NCBI GenBank assembly: GCA_014730295.1
Contig: WJIN01000020.1
Coordinates: 1 to 11,843, forward strand
Direction: 5' to 3'
DNA length: 11,843 bases
DNA from: Promethearchaeota archaeon
GTDB taxonomy: Archaea > Asgardarchaeota > Lokiarchaeia > Sigynarchaeales > SOKP01
Shown here: piece after piece, positions 1 through 6,916 of the stretch
Numbering within the stretch: the first letter of the stretch is position 1
How the letters are laid out: each line of letters opens with the position of its first letter
Made by a program: the position numbers and the translations under genes
Notes under the pieces: generated by a model
What the model saw: the letters and a program-made list of their open reading frames with translations, nothing else
Databases searched by the model: none
Told to the model about the DNA's origin: nothing

Positions 1-87
1 ACCATCTTCAATATTGACAATTTTTACTTCGGTATTTGGGAGGGGTAATCGGCATAAATTAAGAACGATCTCATTTACTTTCCAAAT
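1..87 (-). pseudogene. Fragment resembling the C-terminal half of an AMP-forming acyl-CoA ligase, running off the left edge
   Basis: Read on the minus strand, bases 87 to 1 are open and end in the peptide LPLPNTEVKIVNIEDG. This matches the strongly conserved block of AMP-forming ligases just after the A5 motif; the intact ligase in this window has GIPFPNTDIKICDPEG at its residues 366-381. The frame is closed by a TGA at 88-90, has no ATG, GTG or TTG, and lacks the preceding GYGLTE motif and everything N-terminal to it. Another frame just upstream (around 97-111) reads TAN, which also precedes this block in the family, so frameshifts may be involved. The rest would lie left of the window. I infer a degraded ligase copy; a chance match to a short motif cannot be excluded. 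Confidence 0.35.
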
Positions 88-185
88 TCATTACAAATTT
101 GGCATTAGCTGTATATTAAATGGCAAAATAGTAATATAAACCCTCCGACTACCAAAAACTTTGTTTTTGTCGTAATCAAGATTAG

Positions 186-554
186 TACCGTAGATTCTCG
201 ATTCGATCGGAGCCTAAACTTCCGGGATTTTCCATCTATAAAAAAGGTATTATTATATTCGGTAGAACAAAAGAAGAACCAAAATCGCAAGCTGTCTATT
301 TTGGCTCTGTAAAAATTGGAGAAATAAAAAATATCAGAGATAGCTTTGGGCTCGTGGATTTTGAACCACTGGAATTGTTCTTAGATGGTTTAAAAATTAG
401 GGGTGTCTCTCTATTTTTAACTCTTAACCATCCTCCTCTATTGAAAATAATTCCATTTAAAAATAATTACTTTTCATCTGAAGCGGGTTCAACACATTCT
501 CTCTTTATTCGTTCTAAGGATAAGAAGAGTAATAAAACAATTAAAGTAGAATAG
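186..554 (+). pseudogene. Unrecognised open frame, possibly a 5'-truncated gene
   Basis: This frame is open for 122 codons after a TAG at 183-185 and ends at 554, but its only start codon is a GTG at 354, which would give just 66 residues. The translation upstream of that GTG still looks protein-like (for example KIGEIKNIRDSFGLVDFEPL across 312-371), which suggests the real gene began further upstream and lost its 5' end. I do not recognise the family. There is no signal peptide or membrane segment, and the tail is Lys/Ser-rich. No Shine-Dalgarno or TATA box precedes the GTG convincingly. It lies in a stretch (1-557) that otherwise holds only remnants. It could instead be a small genuine gene starting at 354. 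Confidence 0.3.
210..228. repeat. 19-base exact match to the interior of iorA (first copy)
   Basis: The sequence GAGCCTAAACTTCCGGGAT occurs here and again at 2750-2768. In iorA the minus strand of this segment encodes the conserved DPGSLGS block. Weaker similarity continues for roughly 10-15 bases on either side. A 19-base exact match between unrelated parts of a 12 kb window is unlikely by chance, so this may be a remnant of an iorA-like sequence. Confidence 0.6.
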
Positions 555-557
555 TTT

Positions 558-1211
558 TTAATATAATTGAGATATTATTATTTTCCCTTTTTCTAAACCT
601 AAATGCAATGCTTCAATATTAATATCTGGGTCTCTTAACCACTCCTTAATAACTTCTTCGTAATGTTCTATTTCAATAAAGGGTAATTTACCCGTTGCTA
701 TGGCGAATCCCAGCATTATTATATTTAATTGCTGATTATCATTAAAATTGTCCAAAGCTAGCTGAGTCGCATTCATAAAAAATACATGCTCAGCATTTGC
801 TTTCAGGATTTGCCCAATCCCCTCCAAGGAAGGATATTCTTCTAAATCAGCAGTGATCATGACACTTGGAATTGTTCTCTCATTTAATACAAAGGTGGTC
901 TTATCCGAGGAAAAAATTCCTCTTCTTAATGCCTCTACAGGTTCAAGGCAAATATAAAGATCCGCATCCCCATAACAAATAAGGGGTGATTGTAAGTTTT
1001 TCCGTGGATCATCGAACGCCTTCTTTTGATAGCGAGTGTGACTGGTGATTGCGCCTTCGCGTTGTGCTAGTCCATGCATTTCTGATCCCAGAATCAGATC
1101 CGCATTGGCTTTTTGCGCAGCAAACTCGATAAGTCTCTTAAGTGTTATTACTCCTTGACCAGCGGTTCCTGCGATAACAATATTTAATATATCCGTCTCT
1201 TTATAATTCAC
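558..1211 (-). CDS. iorB: Indolepyruvate:ferredoxin oxidoreductase, beta subunit (pyruvate/ketoisovalerate oxidoreductase gamma-type domain)
   Basis: The 217-residue protein has the length of an archaeal IorB and consists of the single gamma-type domain of 2-oxoacid:ferredoxin oxidoreductases. The N-terminal glycine loop GTAGQG (residues 15-20) follows a hydrophobic beta strand, and SEMHGLAQREG (43-53) followed by SHTRY is the family signature. It pairs with IorA in the cytoplasm to convert aryl-pyruvates such as indolepyruvate and phenylpyruvate, CoA and oxidised ferredoxin into aryl-acetyl-CoA, CO2 and reduced ferredoxin; this role is known for the family. The start is a GTG lying inside the last codons of iorA, an 11-base overlap. 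It is preceded at seven bases by a near-perfect GGAGGTG, so the two subunits are probably translationally coupled. No oligo-T terminator is evident after the stop. Identification is firm; substrate range is inferred. Confidence 0.93.
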   Translation of the reverse strand: MNYKETDILNIVIAGTAGQGVITLKRLIEFAAQKANADLILGSEMHGLAQREGAITSHTRYQKKAFDDPRKNLQSPLICYGDADLYICLEPVEALRRGIFSSDKTTFVLNERTIPSVMITADLEEYPSLEGIGQILKANAEHVFFMNATQLALDNFNDNQQLNIIMLGFAIATGKLPFIEIEHYEEVIKEWLRDPDINIEALHLGLEKGKIIISQLY

Positions 1212-3141
1212 GGAATGGCACCTCCGTTTCTAATGCATCAATAATAGATTTATGAATAGCAGAGTTCGGACATATCTCGTAGCAGACTCCACACTTTATG
1301 CATCTATCATCATCAATTTGCATAGTTTCCATTCCATCAACTTCTGTTTTTCTAATCGCGGGACAACTCAAAATACGTGCACACTCATAGCACATCTGGC
1401 ATCCAGTAATATGATACAAAACCTCTTGGACTTTGTTTCCGCCTTGTTCTAGCTTCCGTATTTCTTGCGTTCTCCATCTGTGAGCTTGAAGGGCACATTC
1501 CCTCCGGATTATAATGACTTTTAATCCATCAGTCTCGAGTGCTTTTTCAATGCTATTGGTGAGATGTTTTGGATGATATGAATCCTCCACGCGTAACCAT
1601 TGTACTCCGATAGCTTCGCAAATTTTTTCTATAGATAATTTTCTTTCTGTTAGACCTAAAACAGGCTGATGCCCTGTCATTGCAGTCCAGCTATTTTCAA
1701 ATATGAATAAGAGCACGTTTGAATCATAATTTGCTGCCTCTGCTAAAGGGCTCATTCCTGTATGTAGGAAAGTGGAGTCTCCGATAAATGCAATAACTTT
1801 TTGATCCGTCTTTTCTGACATCCCAATGGCCGCACTTAACCCACCGGACATACAAATAATCAGATCGCTGCATTCTTGTGGAGGAAAGAAACTCATTACG
1901 AAACATCCAATATCTCCACATACAACCGTATTTTCCAGATGATTCGTGGCTTTTAAAATGGAATATAACGTAGCACGTTCAGGGCAGCCTGCACAAAATG
2001 TGGGAAACCTACTCGGTATTAAATCCTTATAAGAATTGAAATATTCAATAGCATTATTCATCTGTTGGCTTGGTGTTTTCTTAAAGATATTAGCAAGGGA
2101 TTGTGCGACTAACCCTGTGGAATATTCATTATATTTTTGAAAATACTTCTCACCAATGATTTCAACATTGATTTTATATTTTTGGGCAATTTCGGATACT
2201 TTTACTTCCAAGAATGGCTCTAATTCCTCGATAACAATTACTTTCTCAAGTCCTTCAAGAAAAGCTATTATTTCATTATAGTTTAAGGGGTAGATCATTC
2301 CTAATTTTAGCACGGGTACATCATTAAGATCGAGCTGATTAAGAGCTTCCATTGTATATCCGAACGGCATACCACTTGTGATGATTCCGGTTTTATTATC
2401 TCCTGGGAATATTTTATTTATACCTAAATTGGGAATTTCCTGTCTAATCTTCTCTATTCGCTCATAAAGTCGGACATGATTATTGATCGCATGTGGAGGT
2501 AGTGAATTATATTTCGGAATATTTCTTTCAAATTCACCCTTAAACGTAGCTTTTTTAAGAGGTCCTAATTCAACATATCCACGTGAGTGTGCGCTTCGCG
2601 TCGAAGTTCGGATCTCGAACACCGTATCGTATTTTTCAGATAATTCGAATGCTAGTTTTGTATAGTCCTTGCATTCTTGAGGGGTATGTGGTTCAAAACA
2701 TGGAAAATGAAACATCCATGTATAGAATCTCTCATTCTGTTCTTGATGAGAGCCTAAACTTCCGGGATCTGCCCCAACTAAAATAACCATCGCACCAGGA
2801 TTTGGTCCATTGAGAGCAATCACACTTAACGCATCGCTCGCAACGTTCAATCCAACATGTTTCATAGGATTGAGTACTCTGCATCCAGTCCATGCAGCCC
2901 CAGCACATTCAGAAGAGGCTACTGCCTCGTTTATTGCCCAATGATGAACTAAATATTCATTTAACTCAGGTTGCTCCCGTAATATTTGGTGGAATGTCTC
3001 TCCGATATCACTCGTAGGCGTTCCAGGGTATTGTGCTGCATAACTTACACCTGCTTCAAGGCAACCCCGTACAACGGCTTCATTTCCAAGCATTAATGCT
3101 TTTCCCTCTTCAGAAATGAATCGATTATCTTTTTCCTTCAT
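1201..3141 (-). CDS. iorA: Indolepyruvate:ferredoxin oxidoreductase, alpha subunit
   Basis: The 646-residue protein has the usual IorA length and domain order. The N-terminal pyrimidine-binding domain contains QYPGTPTSDI (37-46) and the glutamate of HWAINEAV (E72), the position that activates thiamine diphosphate. A transketolase C-like middle domain follows. The TPP-binding domain begins with the CAGCPERA block (383-390) and has CGDIGC (408-413), then GDS (454-456) and EN (482-483) as the metal/diphosphate motif. The C-terminus is a two-cluster ferredoxin domain with cysteines 581, 584, 587, 593 and 614, 617, 620, 624. It catalyses oxidative decarboxylation of aryl-pyruvates together with IorB. 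The ATG at 3141 has a weak AGGA upstream; an AT-rich stretch near 3200-3215 may be the promoter. It is divergent from the SRPBCC gene. A 19-base piece (2750-2768) recurs at 210-228. Confidence 0.95.
   Translation of the reverse strand: MKEKDNRFISEEGKALMLGNEAVVRGCLEAGVSYAAQYPGTPTSDIGETFHQILREQPELNEYLVHHWAINEAVASSECAGAAWTGCRVLNPMKHVGLNVASDALSVIALNGPNPGAMVILVGADPGSLGSHQEQNERFYTWMFHFPCFEPHTPQECKDYTKLAFELSEKYDTVFEIRTSTRSAHSRGYVELGPLKKATFKGEFERNIPKYNSLPPHAINNHVRLYERIEKIRQEIPNLGINKIFPGDNKTGIITSGMPFGYTMEALNQLDLNDVPVLKLGMIYPLNYNEIIAFLEGLEKVIVIEELEPFLEVKVSEIAQKYKINVEIIGEKYFQKYNEYSTGLVAQSLANIFKKTPSQQMNNAIEYFNSYKDLIPSRFPTFCAGCPERATLYSILKATNHLENTVVCGDIGCFVMSFFPPQECSDLIICMSGGLSAAIGMSEKTDQKVIAFIGDSTFLHTGMSPLAEAANYDSNVLLFIFENSWTAMTGHQPVLGLTERKLSIEKICEAIGVQWLRVEDSYHPKHLTNSIEKALETDGLKVIIIRRECALQAHRWRTQEIRKLEQGGNKVQEVLYHITGCQMCYECARILSCPAIRKTEVDGMETMQIDDDRCIKCGVCYEICPNSAIHKSIIDALETEVPFREL
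1219..1225 (-). promoter_or_regulatory. Strong Shine-Dalgarno for iorB, inside the end of iorA
   Basis: On the minus strand this reads GGAGGTG, seven bases before the GTG start of iorB. It simultaneously encodes the Glu-Val near the end of IorA. It decides the GTG at 1211 as the iorB start and suggests reinitiation or direct ribosome loading that keeps the two subunits balanced. Confidence 0.8.
2750..2768. repeat. 19-base exact match to 210-228 (second copy, within iorA)
   Basis: This is the intact copy of GAGCCTAAACTTCCGGGAT. On the minus strand it encodes the conserved IorA segment DPGSLGS (residues 125-131). The other copy lies in the remnant region at the left end of the window. Confidence 0.6.
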
Positions 3142-3261
3142 AAATGTTCCTTTTACTGATGTTTTAAAGTCTAATTATAGAGAGTAATGTCTGAATCTTA
3201 AAAAAATATTTTTTTATTAAAATTAGGTTTAGAAAATTTTTGAAAAATGATAAGAAAAGAC

Positions 3262-3269
3262 TTATATAG
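3262..3269 (+). promoter_or_regulatory. TATA box for the SRPBCC gene
   Basis: TTATATAG follows a purine-rich BRE-like GAAAAGAC. Transcription would start near 3290, giving a leader of about 25 bases before the GTG at 3315. The element lies in the divergent gap shared with iorA. Confidence 0.55.
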
Positions 3270-3314
3270 TTCTAGGACAAAATAGGAATAGTCTATTCGA
3301 ATAATTTTAATGAG

Positions 3315-3764
3315 GTGAAGATTATTCCACATACTGAACTAAAAACAAATTTAAATGCTCCTGTGAGTAAAGTTTATCAAGTATTAAATGATTTTATGAA
3401 TCTTCCCCGCTGGAATATCACAGTGAATGATATTGAAGAAATTGAAAAGGATAAATATCTTATCCACTCAACAGTAGGAGATATAACAAATATTGTTATT
3501 GAAAATGTTCCAGAGAAGAAGATGGCCTCTAAGCAAGAAAACAGCCCTATGTTGAAAATCGGATACGATTTTGAGGACAAAGGAGAAACTACAGATGTTA
3601 CTCTCTGGACCGATTTTGAACTGGAGGATCAGCGCGATGTTTTAAATATGGCAGCTGAACTCTTTTTGAAAAGTCTTAAGGTATATGTTGATTATTTAAT
3701 GGAAGGCGGGAATCCCGAGGAATATACCAAAAAATTTGGGAAAATAAAAAAAGCGGAAATATAA
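3315..3764 (+). CDS. SRPBCC / START-fold ligand-binding protein (polyketide cyclase-like)
   Basis: The 149-residue protein carries the classic N-terminal SRPBCC pattern: a beta strand, then NAPVSKVYQVLNDFMNLPRWN (about residues 14-34), then alternating strands and a long C-terminal helix (about 115-132). The fold encloses a hydrophobic cavity and binds lipids, polyketides or aromatic compounds; the ligand here cannot be told. There is no signal peptide, so it is cytoplasmic. The GTG start is unusual: it lies inside the only Shine-Dalgarno-like sequence (GAGGTGA, 3313-3319), which leaves no spacing. An ATT at 3324 would be better placed but is a rare start codon; the next Met is residue 28, too far into the domain. 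It is divergent from iorA and followed by a T-rich stretch. The family assignment is good; the function is unknown. Confidence 0.8.
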   Translation: MKIIPHTELKTNLNAPVSKVYQVLNDFMNLPRWNITVNDIEEIEKDKYLIHSTVGDITNIVIENVPEKKMASKQENSPMLKIGYDFEDKGETTDVTLWTDFELEDQRDVLNMAAELFLKSLKVYVDYLMEGGNPEEYTKKFGKIKKAEI

Positions 3765-3785
3765 TTAGATTTTCAACCTAATCCT

Positions 3786-3798
3786 TATTTTTATTTAT
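3786..3798 (+). terminator. Oligo-T terminator after the SRPBCC gene
   Basis: A T-rich run with TTTTT core lies about 25 bases past the stop at 3764, without a strong hairpin. This is the usual archaeal style of terminator. Confidence 0.4.
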
Positions 3799-3891
3799 AA
3801 TATATTTTCTATGAAATTTTTCGATATGATATCTCAATATTGAAATTTGAGATGGGAGTTGATAAAGAAAAATATTTTTTAAGAACAATGC

Positions 3892-5085
3892 TTACGAAAA
3901 TCGTTTACCTAAGCCCCTATAGGTTTTGTATGTACCAGTAATTTTACCATCTTCAAATATATTCACTTCATTGAAGTGTTCCAGAGGCTCTCCTGCTTTT
4001 CCAAACCTGCAGAATATTGGATCTCCAAGGTGCAAATGAATGTGATCTGGATTAAATTTAAATGGTGTTTGAACCTCCCCGAATTCTTCGAATTTAATTG
4101 TTTTTATATTGTGAGGGATCACTGGTTTCGGTATGGCGGGATCGCTTCCAGAGCTGGTGTACCCTCCTGAGAATGCCGTTGTAACATCATTTTTAGGTTT
4201 TCTCACGATCTCTAAAACAAAAAACAACGAAGGATCAAAATGATTGAGCGAATGTATCGAATCGAAGATATGAGATTTAAAAAGGAGCGATCCTATACCG
4301 ATTTCTGTAATTACCTCTTCAGAAGCTGTTTCTTGATAGCATCCTGAACCTCCTCCATTCACTACTTCACACTCGAATCCTTCGCGCTCAAGTTCATTTA
4401 CGACAGTTGCGCGATGTTCATTTACAAACTCACGAGAGCGTTTTTTTAACCATCGATAAAGGAATTTATTATCCCCCACCGAGGCGTTCTGCGCTTCATA
4501 CCCCATAATTCCTCTAAATGACACATTATTAGAATCATCGATGTATCTTGCCAAAGAAATTACATCATCAGGAGTTCTTAAAGGACTCCGTAAAACACCT
4601 AAATGCATGCCAAAAAAACGATATGAAACATCTAACTCAACTAATAGTTTCAAGTGAACCCCATTTTTATTACAATATTTTTCTAAAAGATCGACATGAT
4701 GTGTATTATCTACTATCACTGTTATTTCTACATTTTCGTAAGATGCCGCTTTACACGCCTCTTCCGCATCAAGTTCGGACATTATGGGATACCCAATTAG
4801 GATGTCACGTATCCTATACTCTTGGGCATAAAATAGTGCCTCAGCGGAATTATAATTGAATAGACCATTAATGAAATCTTGTTCTTCAGCATATTTCACA
4901 ATTTCGGGGACACGGACTGATTTAGTACAGAGGCGCATCTTTTTATTTTTTTTCCGTAGATCTTCCCCCACTCTCTCAAGATTGGTTTTTAATACATCCA
5001 AATCACAAATGACAAAAGGCTTTTTAATTGGATTTGCCATTTTTTTTAGAGTCTGATAGTCTGAATCAATTAGCATTTTAATCAT
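3892..5085 (-). CDS. PLP-dependent amino acid deaminase/aldolase-like protein (alanine racemase N-terminal fold, D-serine dehydratase/D-threonine aldolase family)
   Basis: The N-terminal part is a fold-type III TIM barrel. The Schiff-base lysine sits in LCTKSVRVPEIV (K55 counting from the ATG at 5085), and a phosphate-binding GGGSGC follows in mid-barrel. The C-terminal beta domain ends in GDPIFCRF, EHFNEV and TYRGLGK. The related D-serine dehydratases and D-threonine aldolases bind a divalent metal with a His-X-Cys pair near this point; here the motif is HFN (His codon 3976-3978, Asn codon 3970-3972), so the cysteine is replaced. That pattern is what I associate with the sister amino acid deaminase/aldolase group. 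The likely reaction is dehydration or retro-aldol cleavage of a hydroxy-amino acid; the substrate is not determinable. The frame extends to a TTG at 5112, but a TATA box at 5113-5120 places the transcript start near 5093, favouring the ATG at 5085 or 5076. No signal peptide. Confidence 0.8.
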   Translation of the reverse strand: MIKMLIDSDYQTLKKMANPIKKPFVICDLDVLKTNLERVGEDLRKKNKKMRLCTKSVRVPEIVKYAEEQDFINGLFNYNSAEALFYAQEYRIRDILIGYPIMSELDAEEACKAASYENVEITVIVDNTHHVDLLEKYCNKNGVHLKLLVELDVSYRFFGMHLGVLRSPLRTPDDVISLARYIDDSNNVSFRGIMGYEAQNASVGDNKFLYRWLKKRSREFVNEHRATVVNELEREGFECEVVNGGGSGCYQETASEEVITEIGIGSLLFKSHIFDSIHSLNHFDPSLFFVLEIVRKPKNDVTTAFSGGYTSSGSDPAIPKPVIPHNIKTIKFEEFGEVQTPFKFNPDHIHLHLGDPIFCRFGKAGEPLEHFNEVNIFEDGKITGTYKTYRGLGKRFS

Positions 5086-5112
5086 TTCTTTTTTCAAGTG
5101 TAATATAATCAA

Positions 5113-5120
5113 CTTTTATA
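5113..5120 (-). promoter_or_regulatory. TATA box for the PLP enzyme gene
   Basis: The minus strand reads TATAAAAG. A start about 25 bases downstream (near 5093) would exclude the TTG at 5112 as initiator and give a very short leader for the ATG at 5085 or 5076. Confidence 0.5.
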
Positions 5121-5189
5121 CTAATTAATCTAAGCATTCTGAGTAATAAAATATTAAATATTTGTGTTTTTTATTTAGGGAAGCAAAGA

Positions 5190-5200
5190 ATTATATATTT
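5190..5200 (+). promoter_or_regulatory. TATA box for the acyl-CoA ligase; near-leaderless transcript
   Basis: ATTATATATTT is preceded by a purine-rich AGCAAAGA (BRE-like). Its centre is about 27 bases from the ATG at 5223, so transcription should begin at or within a few bases of the start codon. No Shine-Dalgarno is present, consistent with leaderless initiation. Confidence 0.6.
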
Positions 5201-5222
5201 TCTAAGTTAAATAACATTAAAA

Positions 5223-6857
5223 ATGTCAGATCAGAAAATATACCAAAAATTTTATCCTGAAGGCGTCCCGAAAGAAATTGGCATTCCAGACAAAACTCTT
5301 GTAGATGTGGTAGAGGAATCCGTTGCAAATTATCCCGATAATCCAGCCACCTATTATATGGGATTCCAACTGAGCTACACACAGCTAAAAGATATAATTG
5401 ATAGGACTGCTACAAAATTGACGCAATTGGGAATAAAGAAAGGAGATTGTGTTGCAATTCAATTTGCAAACACACCCTCCTTTATAGCCTACTATCATGG
5501 GATTTTAAAAATTGGCGGGATTGTTACCGCTCTTTCTCCATTATTTAAAAGCCTTGAGGTTAAACGACAATTAAATGACAGTGAAGCAAAAATATATATT
5601 GGCTGGGAAGGATTTTCAGGAATAGTAGATCCGATTATTGAGGAAACTGGAGTTGAACATAAGTTCGAAAGTAATCTTGCACCATATCTTAGTCCAGATC
5701 CTATGGCACCTCCAGAATTTGAAATGGGAGGGGATCCCACCTTCGAAGATGTGATTAGAGAGGTTGAGCCGAATCCACCTGATGTCTCGATCGATCCTGA
5801 CGATATAGCATTACTCCAATATACGGGGGGAACTACAGGGTTTCCCAAAGGCGCCATGCTGACACATCGAAATATTATAGCGAATGTTTTACAAGCATAT
5901 GCATGGTTTATTGATAAAAGTCCAGGCGAAGAGACTTTACTGGCCGCTCTACCTTTTTATCATATTTTCATGGGAACGATGATGAATTTTGGCTTGTATC
6001 TTGGTGCACAAATCGCCCTTGTATTTAATCCTAGAGAAGCACATGAAATTATTGAAGTAATTGAAGCAACCCAAGCAACTCTTTTTCCCGGAGTCGCTGC
6101 GATCTTTAACAACCTTAATAATTATGAAAAAATTAAGGAGCACGATTTTTCCTCGCTTAAATATTGTATCAGTGGTGCAGGCCCTCTTCCGAAGGATGTA
6201 TGGAAGAGATTTGAGGAATTAACCGGGGCTAAATTACGGGAAGGGTATGGTCTTACTGAGATGTCACCATTCGTGACCGCTAATCCATTCCAAGAAAACT
6301 TTAAGATAGGTTCTATTGGAATACCGTTTCCTAACACGGATATAAAAATCTGTGATCCCGAGGGAAATACACTAGATATCGGAGAGATTGGAGAATTAGT
6401 CTGCCGAGGACCCCAGATGATGAAAGGTTATTATAAACGAGAGAAAGAAACCGCAAATACCATCAAAGATGGCTGGTTATGGACGGGAGATTTAGCAGAA
6501 ATGGACGAGGATGGCTATTTAGCTATCAGAGAACGAGTGAAAAATATGATTAAATATAAAGGTCATTCAGTGTATCCGACTGAGGTCGAGGATTTACTCT
6601 ACAACTATGAACCGATCAAAGAATGCGCCGTAATAGGGATTATTGATGATGAGGGAAAAGAAAATATTAAAGCATATATTTCCTTAAAGGATGAATTTGA
6701 AGGTAAGGTAAGCGCGCAAGATGTCATTGATTGGTCAAAGAAAAATATGGGTTTTGAAAAATACCCACGATTCGTAGATTTCATTGACGAAATCCCTAAA
6801 ACAATTGTCGGAAAAGTCCTCCATCGAGAGTTACGAGAAAAGGAACAACAAAAATAA
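5223..6857 (+). CDS. AMP-forming acyl-CoA ligase (long-chain fatty acid/aryl acid-CoA ligase family)
   Basis: The 544-residue protein is a full-length ANL-superfamily adenylating enzyme. The phosphate-binding loop TGGTTGFPKG spans 201-210, the A5 motif GYGLTEMSP is at 341-349, and the A7 motif TGDLA at 421-425. The hinge region RERVKNMIKYKG (436-447) has Asn where Asp is most common, followed by YPTEVED. The C-terminal catalytic lysine is K531 in PKTIVGKVLHREL. It activates a carboxylic acid with ATP to an acyl-AMP and transfers it to CoA, giving acyl-CoA, AMP and PPi in the cytoplasm. A Pro-rich insert (about 153-187) lies before the P-loop. Motifs alone do not tell fatty from aromatic acids. 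It is divergent from the PLP enzyme, and the transcript appears near-leaderless. An edge fragment at 1-87 resembles residues 366-381 of this family. Confidence 0.92.
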   Translation: MSDQKIYQKFYPEGVPKEIGIPDKTLVDVVEESVANYPDNPATYYMGFQLSYTQLKDIIDRTATKLTQLGIKKGDCVAIQFANTPSFIAYYHGILKIGGIVTALSPLFKSLEVKRQLNDSEAKIYIGWEGFSGIVDPIIEETGVEHKFESNLAPYLSPDPMAPPEFEMGGDPTFEDVIREVEPNPPDVSIDPDDIALLQYTGGTTGFPKGAMLTHRNIIANVLQAYAWFIDKSPGEETLLAALPFYHIFMGTMMNFGLYLGAQIALVFNPREAHEIIEVIEATQATLFPGVAAIFNNLNNYEKIKEHDFSSLKYCISGAGPLPKDVWKRFEELTGAKLREGYGLTEMSPFVTANPFQENFKIGSIGIPFPNTDIKICDPEGNTLDIGEIGELVCRGPQMMKGYYKREKETANTIKDGWLWTGDLAEMDEDGYLAIRERVKNMIKYKGHSVYPTEVEDLLYNYEPIKECAVIGIIDDEGKENIKAYISLKDEFEGKVSAQDVIDWSKKNMGFEKYPRFVDFIDEIPKTIVGKVLHRELREKEQQK

Positions 6858-6858
6858 C

Positions 6859-6895
6859 TTTTTTAAATCAAATTCTAATCTATTCATATTTTTTT
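6859..6895 (+). terminator. Oligo-T terminator region after the acyl-CoA ligase
   Basis: Two T tracts, T6 at 6859-6864 and T7 at 6889-6895, follow the ligase stop in the 59-base gap towards the convergent kinase gene. No stable hairpin is apparent. Confidence 0.45.
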
Positions 6896-6916
6896 ATCTA
6901 TGTAATATAAAATTCC

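Noticed and set aside
105..290. Minus-strand open frame of 61 codons in the left region
   Set aside because: Composition is unlike the other proteins, it overlaps the more protein-like plus-strand frame, and it has no promoter or Shine-Dalgarno.
4548..4859. Plus-strand open frame of 103 codons
   Set aside because: It is antisense to the well-supported PLP enzyme gene and shows no domain or start signal.
5086..5112. TTG at 5112 as start of the PLP enzyme
   Set aside because: The TATA box at 5113-5120 would place the transcript start downstream of this codon, and two ATGs follow shortly.
5495..5857. Minus-strand open frame of 120 codons
   Set aside because: It is antisense to the acyl-CoA ligase and its Gly/Pro/Ser-rich translation is a by-product of the ligase codons.
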